In this document: piece by piece, positions 37,461-46,383 of the stretch
Layout of the letters: the number at the start of each line of letters is the position of its first letter
Numbering within the stretch: position 1 is the stretch's first letter
From: Myxococcales bacterium
GTDB taxonomy: Bacteria > Myxococcota_A > Polyangia > Fen-1088
Reading direction: 5' to 3'
DNA: 64,000 bases
NCBI GenBank assembly: GCA_022184915.1
Contig: JAGTJU010000007.1
Location: 62,001 to 126,000 of the forward strand
Made by a program: the position numbers and the translations under genes
The notes under the pieces: model-generated
Told to the model about the DNA's origin: nothing
Seen by the model: the letters and a program-made list of their open reading frames with translations, nothing else
Databases searched by the model: none

Positions 37461-38016
37461 CTAAGGCTCCTCGTGGGTGGGCAGGCGGCCCTTGCGGGGC
37501 GTCTTGACTCCCGCGCGCCCGGACTCGTCATCCTCTGCATGGCGACCTGGAGCAACGGAACCGTCCTCGGGGGAGGGCGTGTCCTCACCGGCCAGAGCCG
37601 AGCCGCCCGCTGCCGGAGCCTCGGAAGCCGGGGTCCGCGGCAATGATGGCGACCCCGAAGACGATCCACCGCGCAGCGAGCGCTCCCCCCGAGCCCGGCT
37701 CTTCCCAGCTCCGGCCTGCCTTGCCGCTCCCCGCGAGAGGGCTTTCGCGCGATCGGCGAGCTCCTCGGCCAAGAGGCCGTACTCGAGAGCCGTTTGGTAC
37801 TGCGAATCGCCCGGCCTCCTCACGCGCCTTCTTCAGGTACTCCGCAGCCAGCGCCGTGTATTCGTAAGGAGCAAGCTCATCCGCCTTTTCGCGCCGGGCC
37901 TGCGCGAGTGATGCCGAAGCCCGTCCGCCCACCTGTGCGAGGTACTCGACAGGCCCACAGCCGACGGGAAGCGCGACCACCAGCGCCAACGCTGCTACCA
38001 ACCTAGGGCGCGACAC
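37461..38016 (-). pseudogene. DUF4398-type lipoprotein, one frameshift
   Basis: Signal peptide and lipobox LPVGC (Cys20), then a helical DUF4398-like domain (SLAQARREKADELAPYEYTALAAEYLKKAREEAG). The frame is lost at a GGG run at 37810-37812. Removing one base joins it to DSQYQTALEYGLLAEELADRAKAL in the next frame, followed by a low-complexity Pro/Ser/Gly tail to the stop at 37461. DUF4398 lipoproteins commonly sit next to OmpA genes, as here. It is the first gene of the damaged operon. Confidence 0.75.
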
Positions 38017-38359
38017 GCTGAGCCGACCGTATACAGCTTCCCCCAGCGAGTCAAGCGCTCTAAATCACGATGGGTTTCCCGACTCTGCGGGCTGATCCCC
38101 GGTCCTTCGAAGCGGTCGCATCACGGGGCCCCCGTAACGCCCGGCACGCACGCGACGCACGGCCCCGGGGCGGCGGTCCGAGGGGGGAAGAGCCAAAGTC
38201 ATTTACGGCTGCGAGGTCGGCGATGCCGCGCAGAACCGTGCCGAATGCACGTTACGGCCTGTGCGTCCCGACCCAAGAAGATCCGGAAAAACCTTGCATC
38301 CCGCGTAGTTTCCGCGATATGGCTTTAAGGCTCACCCCCTGTTCCCCCCCGGAGGCCAA
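38017..38359. other. Gene-free 343-base interval between divergent genes
   Basis: No coding frame with homology is visible on either strand. It should contain the promoter of the minus-strand DUF4398/ompA operon and that of the plus-strand 84-residue protein. One candidate promoter is annotated inside it. It holds G/C-rich tracts (e.g. GGGGCGGCGG near 38165) but no convincing RNA fold. Confidence 0.6.
38294..38321 (+). promoter_or_regulatory. Candidate housekeeping promoter for the 84-residue protein
   Basis: TTGCAT (38294-38299) and GATATG (38316-38321) are 16 bases apart. The start codon is 38 bases downstream, with a good Shine-Dalgarno (GGAGG) between. Moderate match only. Confidence 0.35.
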
Positions 38360-38614
38360 GTGGACCGACTGATAGCATTCTTGCTCGAACACGCGATACT
38401 CGACTTTTCCGGCGACCTGAACATGGAGATGCTGCGCGAATTTCTACGCGGCGACGAAAGCCCGGAAGCCCACGCCCTCATCGCGAAGGTTTCGGGGCAA
38501 GGGTCTTTGGACGATATGATCGTGACCTTGGCCGACTGCCTTCAAGAATACATCCGAACGGGTGTCAACGAGAAGCTCGTCAAGGAGCAGATCAAGGCCT
38601 ACGCCGAAAGCTGA
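38360..38614 (+). CDS. Small acidic helical protein, unknown function
   Basis: 84 residues, GTG start four bases after GGAGG in GGAGGCCAA. The protein is predicted all-helical and acidic, with no Cys cluster, signal peptide or TM segment (LIAFLLEHAILDF, MLREFLRGDESPEAHALIAKV). I recognise no family. It is monocistronic, with a candidate promoter and a very strong terminator, which suggests it is really expressed, perhaps highly. Confidence 0.65.
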   Translation: MDRLIAFLLEHAILDFSGDLNMEMLREFLRGDESPEAHALIAKVSGQGSLDDMIVTLADCLQEYIRTGVNEKLVKEQIKAYAES

Positions 38615-38636
38615 ACGTTTCGGCTCGGCCTTTCTC

Positions 38637-38668
38637 AAAGCCCGCCATTTGGCGGGCTTTGTCGTTTT
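38637..38668 (+). terminator. Strong rho-independent terminator
   Basis: A perfect 10-bp stem AAAGCCCGCC / GGCGGGCTTT with a 4-base loop (ATTT), then GTCGTTTTC. It starts 22 bases after the stop of the 84-residue protein. Confidence 0.85.
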
Positions 38669-38912
38669 CGCCACCTCGTGATTCCGGATGACGTCGAGGG
38701 GCCTTTCCCGGCACGAACCGGCGGCACCAGCCGCATGCGCGCGCAAGGAACAAAAAAGAAACAGCGGCGAAACAGTTCCTGTGACTTACTTCGCCGCGCG
38801 TCCTCTCGCCAAACCCCGTGAGGCCGAACGCACAGACCAGACGTCCCGATATCCCCAATTGGGTCACCCCGGGCTCTCGTGGGTTGCCCCTGCTCCCCTC
38901 CGTTGATACAAA

Positions 38913-40220
38913 GTGCCTGAATTGCAAGCTAAGCAGTCGAAACAAAAGCGGTTCCTGTCACGCAGTCTCGGGCGCTGGGCGCTGTCGATGGCGGCCGTGC
39001 TGGGGGCGCAAGCCCTGGGGCCGACGGCCGAGGCAGAGGACGTGATGTCCCTCCCGCTGGACGAGGCCCTGCGTATGGCCGTCGCGAGCAGCCCGCTCGT
39101 TCGGCAGGCCGAGGCAGAAACCCAAGCGGTGAAAGCGCGCGACGTGGGAGCCGCGCTGTTGGTCCCGAGCAACCCGGTGGTGGGTGGCTTTTTGGGGCCG
39201 CGGCGGGAATCGAACCAACCGGGGCCCGTGGCGCGAGGCACCCAGTTCGGCCTGCACGCCGAGCAGCAGCTCGAGATCTTCAACCAACGCGGGACCAGAC
39301 GAGCCGTGGTCAGGCAGGCGGTGGAGGCCGCGCGGTTCCGGCAGGCCGTGGCGCGCAACGAGACCCGGGCCCGTACGAAAGCTGCCTATGTGGCGAGCGT
39401 GCTCGCGAGGAGCCAGGCCGAAGCGGCGCTGAAGCAAGAAGAGCTCGCCCATCAGCTGCTCGCGGCCGTCAAAGCCCGCGTCGAGGAAGGGGCAGCGTCC
39501 GACATCGACATGCGTCTGGCCGAAGCCGAGCTGGGACAAGTCGAGCGTGCCCGACTCGAAGCCGAGCAGTCGGCCATGATGGCGCTCACGCCTCTTCGCA
39601 TCTCCGTGGGCCTGCCCCCAGGCACCGAGGTGTCGCTGACCACCGACGTGGCGCGACCCGAGCCGCGAACCGAGGCGCTCGATCAGCTACTGACGTTGGC
39701 GCGAAGCCATCGGGCGGAGCTGTCGCTGATCGAAAATAGCCAGCTCGAACTCGACGCGGAACTGACCCGGCTGTCCCGGGAGACGCTTCCGAACCCCACG
39801 GTGTTCGTCGATCTCCAGAGGGACTTGCCCGGTCAGCTCTTCATGGGCGGAGGATTGCAGATGCCCTTGCCCGTGTTTCGGCGAAACCAGGGCGACAAGG
39901 CCTTGGTCCGCGCAGCCAAAGTGAGCCTCGCCGTCGAGCGGGACGTCACCGAGCGCCTGATTGGCCACGAAGTCGAGCGAGCCTTTCGTGCCGTGGGTCT
40001 CTTGAGACGCCAGCTCGAGGTCATCCAGACGAGCGTGTTGCCGGCGGCGCAGGCCTCGGTAGACCTGCTGCGGGAAGGGTGGCGAGCGGGCAAGTTCGAT
40101 TTCTTCCGGGTCATCCAGGCCTCGCGCGAGGTCTGGGTGGCGCGTCGTACGTATTTTGAAACTCTCGGCGAGCTGTGGCTGGCCGTCATCGAACTGGATC
40201 GAGCGTTAGGACAAGTATGA
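38913..40220 (+). CDS. czcC: Outer-membrane efflux channel, TolC/CzcC family
   Basis: 435 residues, GTG start. A signal peptide ends near GPTAEAEDV. Two long helical TolC repeats follow, with family motifs SLPLDEALRMAVASSPLV at the start of the mature protein and LPNPTVFVDLQRDLPGQLFMGGG between the repeats. It is the outer-membrane component of a tripartite heavy-metal RND pump and is followed by the adaptor (ATGA overlap) and the RND pump. The start lacks a clear Shine-Dalgarno and could lie a few codons downstream. Confidence 0.9.
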   Translation: MPELQAKQSKQKRFLSRSLGRWALSMAAVLGAQALGPTAEAEDVMSLPLDEALRMAVASSPLVRQAEAETQAVKARDVGAALLVPSNPVVGGFLGPRRESNQPGPVARGTQFGLHAEQQLEIFNQRGTRRAVVRQAVEAARFRQAVARNETRARTKAAYVASVLARSQAEAALKQEELAHQLLAAVKARVEEGAASDIDMRLAEAELGQVERARLEAEQSAMMALTPLRISVGLPPGTEVSLTTDVARPEPRTEALDQLLTLARSHRAELSLIENSQLELDAELTRLSRETLPNPTVFVDLQRDLPGQLFMGGGLQMPLPVFRRNQGDKALVRAAKVSLAVERDVTERLIGHEVERAFRAVGLLRRQLEVIQTSVLPAAQASVDLLREGWRAGKFDFFRVIQASREVWVARRTYFETLGELWLAVIELDRALGQV

Positions 40221-41500
40221 GGCAACACGCGGTGCAACCACGGTCTTCTGAGCGGTCTCGAAACGGACGGGTGGCCCTTCCCTTCCTCGGCGAAGGCGGC
40301 GCCCCGGGCAGGCGGACACGGGCGTGGCCCGTCAGTCTCCTGTCGCTGGCCCTCCTTGCGCCAACGGGCGGCTGTAACGAGGAGAACAAGCCAGGTGCCG
40401 CCCCCCCGGTGGCGGTAGCGACCACGCCTGCGCCTGCTGAGGGTGAAGCCCTCGGTCAAGCGTTGGCGCTCACGGAAAAGGCGCTCAACAAGAACCCCAT
40501 CTCCACCGCCGAGGCGCGCATTGCCCGGCTCTCCCCTGACGTGGACGTCGTGGGCTCGGTGGCTGCCAGCGAAGACCACTTGGCCATCATTGGTCCCTTG
40601 GTCGACGGCCGCATCGCCGCTCTCAACGCGGGCATCGGGGACGTCGTCAAAAAGGGGCAGATCCTCGGGTGGATCGAGAGTGCCCAGGTGGGCGAGGCCC
40701 AGGCGCAGTACCTGACCGCCCAGGCGCAGCTGCATGCGGCCGAAGCGAACCTCAAGCGCGAGACAGATCTGGTCGAGCGTCGCATTTCGTCGGCACGCGA
40801 GCACGAAGGCGCGGTGGCGAAGGCCGTGACGGATCGTGCCTACCTCAAGGCCGCCACAGAGTTGCTTCAGGCCATCGGTTTTTCGGACCAGGACATCCAG
40901 TCCCTCGATCGCAAGGGCTACATGGGAGGACGGGTGCCCATGCGGGCTTCGATCGGGGGCACCGTGGTCAAGCGCTACGTCACGTTGGGACAGGCCGTCG
41001 AGCGGGCGACCGACGCGTTTCGGATCGCCGACATGAGCCGGCTGTGGGTTCTGCTCGACATTTACGAAAAAGACCTGGCCAAGGTGCGTATGGGCCAGGA
41101 CGTCGAGCTCAGGACCGAGGCCTATCCCGGAGAGGTCTTCAAGGCGACCCTCACCCAGGTCGAAAACCTCATCGATCAGCACACACGAACGGCGCGCGTC
41201 CGCATCGAGCTCGACAACCCCAACGGCAAGCTGCGCATTGGGCAGCTGGTCACGGCGAGGATCGTGGGAAACCCCAAGCTCGTCGCCCAGGAGGTCCTGG
41301 CCGTCCCGCGAACAGCGGTGCAGAGGGTCGATGGCAAGCCGCTCGTGTTCGTGAAAGCCGAGGATGGCCAATTCCGTCGCCGCGTCGTGGACCTCGGAGG
41401 CTCGGGCGGCGAGCTCATCGAGGTGCGGGCCGGGCTCAAGCCCGGGGATGTCGTGGCCACGGACGGCGCCTTCCTGCTCAAGAGCGAACTTCTGCGCTGA
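40217..41500 (+). CDS. czcB: Periplasmic adaptor (membrane fusion) lipoprotein, CzcB family
   Basis: 427 residues from the ATG at 40217, overlapping the czcC stop by four bases. The lipobox APTGGC puts the lipid on Cys53 after an unusually long N-region, so a later start is possible. The mature part has a lipoyl half-motif (GPLVDGRIAALNAGIGDVVKKGQIL), a helical hairpin (AQYLTAQAQLHAAEANLKRE), the beta-barrel with RLWVLLDIYEKDLAKV, and a membrane-proximal domain (LAVPRTAVQRVDGKPLVFV). It links the RND pump to the outer-membrane channel. Confidence 0.92.
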   Translation: MRQHAVQPRSSERSRNGRVALPFLGEGGAPGRRTRAWPVSLLSLALLAPTGGCNEENKPGAAPPVAVATTPAPAEGEALGQALALTEKALNKNPISTAEARIARLSPDVDVVGSVAASEDHLAIIGPLVDGRIAALNAGIGDVVKKGQILGWIESAQVGEAQAQYLTAQAQLHAAEANLKRETDLVERRISSAREHEGAVAKAVTDRAYLKAATELLQAIGFSDQDIQSLDRKGYMGGRVPMRASIGGTVVKRYVTLGQAVERATDAFRIADMSRLWVLLDIYEKDLAKVRMGQDVELRTEAYPGEVFKATLTQVENLIDQHTRTARVRIELDNPNGKLRIGQLVTARIVGNPKLVAQEVLAVPRTAVQRVDGKPLVFVKAEDGQFRRRVVDLGGSGGELIEVRAGLKPGDVVATDGAFLLKSELLR

Positions 41501-41509
41501 GGACGGTTC

Positions 41510-44500
41510 ATGCTCGAATGGATCGTCACTCAATCCGTACGCCGTCGCGGCGTGATCATCGTGCTTTGGCTTGCGATGCTGGCATTCGGCATCTCGAGCA
41601 TGAAGAACCTCTCCGTCGATGCCGTGCCCGACGTCACCAACGTCCAGGTGTCGGTGATGACCAGCGCCCCGGGCCTCGCGCCGCTCGAGGTCGAGCGGTA
41701 CCTCACTTACCCCATCGAGATGTCGATGAACGGGTTGCCGGGCCTGGCCGAGATACGCTCGGTCAGCCGCACCGCCGTTTCAGCCGTGACCAGCGTCTTC
41801 AAGGACGGAACGGACCCCTGGTTCGCGCGTCAGCTCGTCATGGAGCGGCTGAAGCTGGCGGAGACCCAGATTCCGGAAGGCTACGGCAACCCCGAGCTGG
41901 GTCCGGTCTCGACCGGCCTTGGTGAGATCTACGAATTCTACCTCACGTCCGAGCGTCATTCCCCCATGGAGCTGCGGACGCTGCTCGACTGGGTCGTTGC
42001 CTACAAGCTTCGCTCGGTCCCTGGCGTCATCGAAGTGAACGGAATGGGCGGTGAGGCCAAGCAATACCAGGTCATCGTCGATCCCAAGCGGCTTGCCGGA
42101 TACAAACTCTCACTCGGCCACATCCACGACGTGCTCGAAAAGAACAATGCGTCGATTGGAGCGGGGTACATCGAGAAGAACAGCGAGTCGTTCGTCATCC
42201 GCGGTGACGCCCTGTTCAAGAACATGGAGGACATCGAGAACACCGTCGTGGCCTCCGACGCTGACGGCACTCCGGTGCTGCTCAGGAACGTTGCAAGCGT
42301 GCGCCTCGGGCCTGCACTTCGGTTCGGAACGGTCACCAAGCTGGGCCGGGGCGAGATCGTCGCGGGCACCGTGATGATGTTGACGGGCGCCAACTCTCGC
42401 AAGGTGGTGCACGCCGTGAGGGAGAAGCTCGACGAAATTCAAAAGGAGCTCCCCGACGGCGTTCGCATCGAGAACTACTACGACCGTGCCGAATTCATCG
42501 ACCGCATGCTCAGCACCGTGGCCATCAACTTGGCCGAAGGCGCGGCCTTGGTCGTCCTGGTTCTCCTGCTGACGCTTGGGACGCTTCGGGGGGCCCTTCT
42601 GGCTGCACTTGCGATCCCCATGTCGATGAGCGTCGCCGTGATCGGCATGATCCAGCTCGACGTCACCGGCAACCTGATGTCTCTCGGCGCCATCGATTTT
42701 GGCCTTCTGGTGGACGGCTGCATCGTGTTGCTGGAAACCGTACTCGTGCAGATCGCACTGAGGAAGCCGCACAACCGGGAGGATCTGGCGTTCGTCATCG
42801 CCGGGGCCGCGAGGCGCGTGGCTCGTCCCGTCACCTTCGCTTTGGCGATCATCGCGCTCGTTTACTTGCCGCTCATGGCCCTCGAAGGCGTGGAAGGCAA
42901 GATGTTCAAGCCGATGGCGGTCACGGTGGCGCTGGCGCTCTTCGGCGCCTTGCTCTTCTCCCTGACCGCGTTTCCCGCCTTGGCCGCGACCTTCCTCACC
43001 TGGAATGTGAAGCACCACGAAGAAGGCCACGGGGTCTGGGGGAAGCTCACCCTCGCCTACGGCGCCGTGCTGCGCCGCGTGTTCCGTGCGCAGACGCTCA
43101 CCATCGTGCTGGCGCTCGCGGGCCTGGCGGGTGCGGGGTACATCGGCTCGGGGCTCGGTGCCGAGTTCGTGCCACGCCTGGAAGAAGGCGAGCTGTCCCT
43201 GGACGTCAAGCGCTTGCCATCGGTGTCGATCACGGAGGCACAACGCCTGGGCGTGCAGGTGGAAGACGTGCTCTCCACGTTCCCGGAGGTGCTCTCGGTG
43301 GTGACCCGTACGGGCCGCGCCGAGGTGGCGACCGATCCTGTCGGTCCCGACGAGACGGAGGTCATGGTCAAACTGCGTCCGAAAAAGGAGTGGACGACGG
43401 CCAAGACGCTCGACGACCTGGGAGAGGCCATCAAGTCCAAGGTCGAGGCGAACGTGCCGGCGACCTTCGTGTCCGTGTCGCAGCCCATCGAAGACCGCGT
43501 CAATCAACTTCTGGCGGGGTCCCGCGCTGACGTCGTCATCAAGGTGTTCGGCGAGGATCTCGAGGTTCTCAAGGCAACGGCCGACGAGATTGGCGCGGTG
43601 ATCAGGGACGTCGAGGGGCGAGGCGACTGGCGCGTCCAACGCGTTTTGGGCTTGCCCTTCGTCGAGGTGCAGGCAGACCGCAAACGCTTGGCCCGCTACG
43701 GCATCACGGCGGACCGGGTTTTAGAGGTCGTCGAGGCGTCACGTATCGGCAAACACGCTGGCACGATCTTCGAAGGCGAGCGGCGTTTCGACCTCATGCT
43801 GCTGCTGCCGCCCGCCGAGCTCACCACGGAGTCACTGGGCGAGCTGCTGGTGGCCTCTGATGATGGACAGCTGGTTCCCCTGGCTTCGGTGGCCACGATC
43901 ACCGAAACCGAGGGGCCTGCCGTCATCAACCGCGAAGGTCTTCAACGGCGTGTGCTGGTGGAAGCCAACGTGCGCGGCCGAGACCTCGTGAGCTTCGTCA
44001 ACGATGCCCGGGCGCAAGTCGAAGCCAAGGTGAAGGTTCCTCCGGGCGTTCGGGTGGAATGGGGCGGCCAGTTCGAGAACTTCAGCCGCGCTGCAGACCG
44101 CTTGGGCCTGGTGGTGCCGATCGCGTTGGTCACGATCTTCGGCATGCTGTTCATGATGTTCGGCGACCTGCGTCTGGCCGGGGCGGTGTTCGTGGGTGTG
44201 CCGTTCGCGCTCATCGGAGGGGTGCTGTCGCTCGTGCTGCGGGGGCTCGATTTTTCGATCCCCGCTGCGGTGGGCTTCATCGCGGTCGCTGGCATTGCGG
44301 TGCTCAACGGGGTGGTGATTGCGTCGGAAGTGCGCCGGCGCATCCAGGACGGTGTTCCCGTACGGGACGCCATCTTCTACGGCTGCCGCTCGGTGCTGCG
44401 TCCTGTCGTTACCACGGCCCTGGTAGCTGCCATCGGCTTTCTGCCCATGGCCACCTCTACACGCGCGGGCGCCGAGGTGCAAAGGCCACTGGCCACCGTG

Positions 44501-44620
44501 GTCATCGGCGGGATCCTCTCGTCGACCCTGCTCTGCCTGCTCGTCTTGCCAGTGATTCTGCGCCTGCTCGTACGAGAGCAGGAGATCGCCAGCCCCGGCG
44601 AGGCCCGCGGGGCCGCCTGA
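41510..44620 (+). CDS. czcA: Heavy-metal efflux RND pump, CzcA-type
   Basis: 1036 residues with two six-TM halves and two large periplasmic loops. The start VDAVPDVTNVQVSVMTSAPGL is the heavy-metal RND signature. In TM4 the proton-relay motif reads IDFGLLVDGCIVLLE with Asp396, Asp402 and Glu409. This DFG..D..E arrangement is that of CzcA/CnrA-type pumps for divalent ions (Zn, Co, Cd, Ni), not the Cu/Ag CusA type. Substrate beyond 'divalent metal' is inference. A C-terminal tail is short. No metal-responsive regulator gene is adjacent. Confidence 0.94.
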   Translation: MLEWIVTQSVRRRGVIIVLWLAMLAFGISSMKNLSVDAVPDVTNVQVSVMTSAPGLAPLEVERYLTYPIEMSMNGLPGLAEIRSVSRTAVSAVTSVFKDGTDPWFARQLVMERLKLAETQIPEGYGNPELGPVSTGLGEIYEFYLTSERHSPMELRTLLDWVVAYKLRSVPGVIEVNGMGGEAKQYQVIVDPKRLAGYKLSLGHIHDVLEKNNASIGAGYIEKNSESFVIRGDALFKNMEDIENTVVASDADGTPVLLRNVASVRLGPALRFGTVTKLGRGEIVAGTVMMLTGANSRKVVHAVREKLDEIQKELPDGVRIENYYDRAEFIDRMLSTVAINLAEGAALVVLVLLLTLGTLRGALLAALAIPMSMSVAVIGMIQLDVTGNLMSLGAIDFGLLVDGCIVLLETVLVQIALRKPHNREDLAFVIAGAARRVARPVTFALAIIALVYLPLMALEGVEGKMFKPMAVTVALALFGALLFSLTAFPALAATFLTWNVKHHEEGHGVWGKLTLAYGAVLRRVFRAQTLTIVLALAGLAGAGYIGSGLGAEFVPRLEEGELSLDVKRLPSVSITEAQRLGVQVEDVLSTFPEVLSVVTRTGRAEVATDPVGPDETEVMVKLRPKKEWTTAKTLDDLGEAIKSKVEANVPATFVSVSQPIEDRVNQLLAGSRADVVIKVFGEDLEVLKATADEIGAVIRDVEGRGDWRVQRVLGLPFVEVQADRKRLARYGITADRVLEVVEASRIGKHAGTIFEGERRFDLMLLLPPAELTTESLGELLVASDDGQLVPLASVATITETEGPAVINREGLQRRVLVEANVRGRDLVSFVNDARAQVEAKVKVPPGVRVEWGGQFENFSRAADRLGLVVPIALVTIFGMLFMMFGDLRLAGAVFVGVPFALIGGVLSLVLRGLDFSIPAAVGFIAVAGIAVLNGVVIASEVRRRIQDGVPVRDAIFYGCRSVLRPVVTTALVAAIGFLPMATSTRAGAEVQRPLATVVIGGILSSTLLCLLVLPVILRLLVREQEIASPGEARGAA

Positions 44621-44637
44621 GCGCCCCCAAGGCCCCA

Positions 44638-44671
44638 CGCTTCGCGAGGTCAACCTCAACCTCGCGAGGCG
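44638..44671. terminator. Bidirectional hairpin between convergent czcA and pgpA
   Basis: A 13-bp stem (CGCTTCGCGAGGT / ACCTCGCGAGGCG, one G-T wobble) with an 8-base loop CAACCTCA lies between two convergent stop codons. There is no U-tract, so it would act as a 3' stabiliser or rho-dependent stop for both genes. Confidence 0.6.
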
Positions 44672-44681
44672 ACCTCGGCGC

Positions 44682-45200
44682 TCACAGTACGTGAAGCCAT
44701 TGCAGCATCAAGAGGATGGCCCCCGCAATCACCGCGGCTGCGACGTCGTCCATCATGATGCCAAAGCCTCCGGGAAGGCTCTCGAAGCGGCGCACCGGCC
44801 ACGGCTTGACCTGGTCGAAGAGCCTGAACAGCACGAAGCCCGTGACGAGGCCTGGCCAACCTGCTGGCGCCACAGCGAGCGTCAGCAAAACCCCAGCCAC
44901 TTCGTCAATCACCACGACCTGCGGATCCGAGGCCCGTGACGTCCGTGCGACCTCACTCGAGGACCAGATCCCCAGCACCGTGACCAAAGTGCCAACCGCG
45001 AAGACTACGAAGGGGCCCCCGAGCGATGCCAAAGCGTAAAGAGGCAGCGCCCCGAGACTCCCCGCTGTGCCGGGCGCCCGCGGCATGAAGCCGCACCCCC
45101 ACCACAACGAAAGCCAAAAGGCGAGGCGTTGCTTGGGGCCACCGGAGCGCATATGGCGCTTCCAGTCGGCGCTCGGGCCGAGCGAGGTGGGTGACTTCAT
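44682..45200 (-). CDS. pgpA: Phosphatidylglycerophosphatase A
   Basis: 172 residues. The PgpA family is recognised by GCGFMPRAPGTAGSLGALPL, VVVIDEVAGVLL and LFRLFDQVKPWPVRRFE...GGFGIMMDD, with several TM helices. It dephosphorylates PGP to phosphatidylglycerol at the inner membrane. Its ATG overlaps the stop of gtrA by four bases (45197-45200). The N-terminal ~25 residues before the first conserved segment are variable. Confidence 0.93.
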   Translation of the reverse strand: MKSPTSLGPSADWKRHMRSGGPKQRLAFWLSLWWGCGFMPRAPGTAGSLGALPLYALASLGGPFVVFAVGTLVTVLGIWSSSEVARTSRASDPQVVVIDEVAGVLLTLAVAPAGWPGLVTGFVLFRLFDQVKPWPVRRFESLPGGFGIMMDDVAAAVIAGAILLMLQWLHVL

Positions 45201-45592
45201 CGAGAGCCGACGGGCGAAGGGAAAACGAAGCGGCGGTGCATGGGAAAGTTCCAGCCGACGCTGACGATGGCCGAGACGATCACGCGGGCGGCGAAATATT
45301 GCATGCCCCCCACCCGGTGCAACAAGGCCTCGCCCCCGGTGTTCAAGCCAAGGCTAATCCCTGACACGAGTGCGTAACGTAACGCCTGGGGGCCCATGTG
45401 ACCAGCTTGGGCGGCGAAGATGAGGTGGCGCCCGAGCACGAAGTTGGTGAGCGCTCCGAGCCCCGCACCACACGCGGTGGCGGCCTCGGGCGAAGCAAGG
45501 CGCATTTCCACGAGACTCGTCATCACGACGAAATCCACCGTGGTGGAGACCAACGCTCCCAGCTGATGCTTGAGGAATACCTTCAGACCCAC
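45197..45592 (-). CDS. GtrA-family membrane protein
   Basis: 131 residues with four TM helices, GTG start. It matches the GtrA fold: LGALVSTTVDFVVMTSLVE, ALTNFVLGRHLIFAA and VGWNFPMHRRFVF. GtrA proteins are thought to move polyprenyl-linked sugars or glycans across the membrane. It overlaps pgpA by four bases, so both are translated together. The substrate is not predictable. Confidence 0.87.
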   Translation of the reverse strand: MGLKVFLKHQLGALVSTTVDFVVMTSLVEMRLASPEAATACGAGLGALTNFVLGRHLIFAAQAGHMGPQALRYALVSGISLGLNTGGEALLHRVGGMQYFAARVIVSAIVSVGWNFPMHRRFVFPSPVGSR

Positions 45593-45615
45593 GGCGACCC
45601 CGATTTTGCGCCCGG

Positions 45616-46383
45616 CTAGAGGGCGCCGTCCAACAAACGACTCACATCCGGAGAGAACGCTTCACCTTCATGTACCACCAAGTCCGGCTCGACCTCCCGT
45701 GAGGTGGGCCCAGGACGGGCTTCCACGAACAGACGGTGTCGGGGGCGTCCTGGCGAGGGGCGGGCGTACCTCATCCGCACGTGGGCCAAGCCCGCGTTCG
45801 TCAGCGCCTCGAAGAGTTCGCCGTCCCGGGATGCCGGAAAGACGACGCCCAGGCGCCCCTGGGGAGCCAGAAGGCGGGCGGCCGCCGCCGTCCACGCGGG
45901 GAGCGGCAGAGCCAGCTCGTGGTGGGCCAAGGCGCGCTCGCGTTTAGGAGATAGGTGACCGCCCTCGAGCCGATAAAACGGCGGGTTGCACGCCACGAGA
46001 TCAAAGCTGCCTTCGGACTGTCGAGGCGCCCAGGCGAGAAAGTCGCCCACGTGACAGGTGAGCCTTTCGTGAAGCCCATTGATCTGCGCCCCTCTCGCCA
46101 GAAGGTCGGCAAGGTGCGGTTGAAGCTCGATGGCCTCGCCGCGTGCATGTGGATCCCGTGTGGCCAGCACGAAGCCCAACACACCACATCCAGCGCCGAG
46201 ATCGACGAAATCACCGTAGGGAGGCGTCAAAAACCCCGCCAACAGAACGGGGTCCAAGCTGAAGCGGTAGCCACGGGCAGGCTGAAAAACCGTGACCCGC
46301 CCCCGCAGGAGCGTGTCGCAGGTCACCTCGGCTGCGGAGCCGCCGCCGGAGTCGGCCGTGTCAGCCCTGTCCTCGCAGCCCAA
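45616..46383 (-). CDS. trmN6: tRNA1(Val) (adenine-37 N6)-methyltransferase-like
   Basis: 255 residues from a TTG at 46383 behind GGTGG; a GTG at 46326 is an alternative. The class I SAM fold is clear (VDLGAGCGVLGFVLA), and motif IV reads NPPFYR, typical of N6-adenine methyltransferases. The preceding GYRFSLDPVLLAGF is the YfiC/TrmN6 signature. It would methylate A37 of tRNA-Val1. The gene overlaps the end of purD by 23 bases on the same strand. Confidence 0.85.
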   Translation of the reverse strand: MGCEDRADTADSGGGSAAEVTCDTLLRGRVTVFQPARGYRFSLDPVLLAGFLTPPYGDFVDLGAGCGVLGFVLATRDPHARGEAIELQPHLADLLARGAQINGLHERLTCHVGDFLAWAPRQSEGSFDLVACNPPFYRLEGGHLSPKRERALAHHELALPLPAWTAAAARLLAPQGRLGVVFPASRDGELFEALTNAGLAHVRMRYARPSPGRPRHRLFVEARPGPTSREVEPDLVVHEGEAFSPDVSRLLDGAL

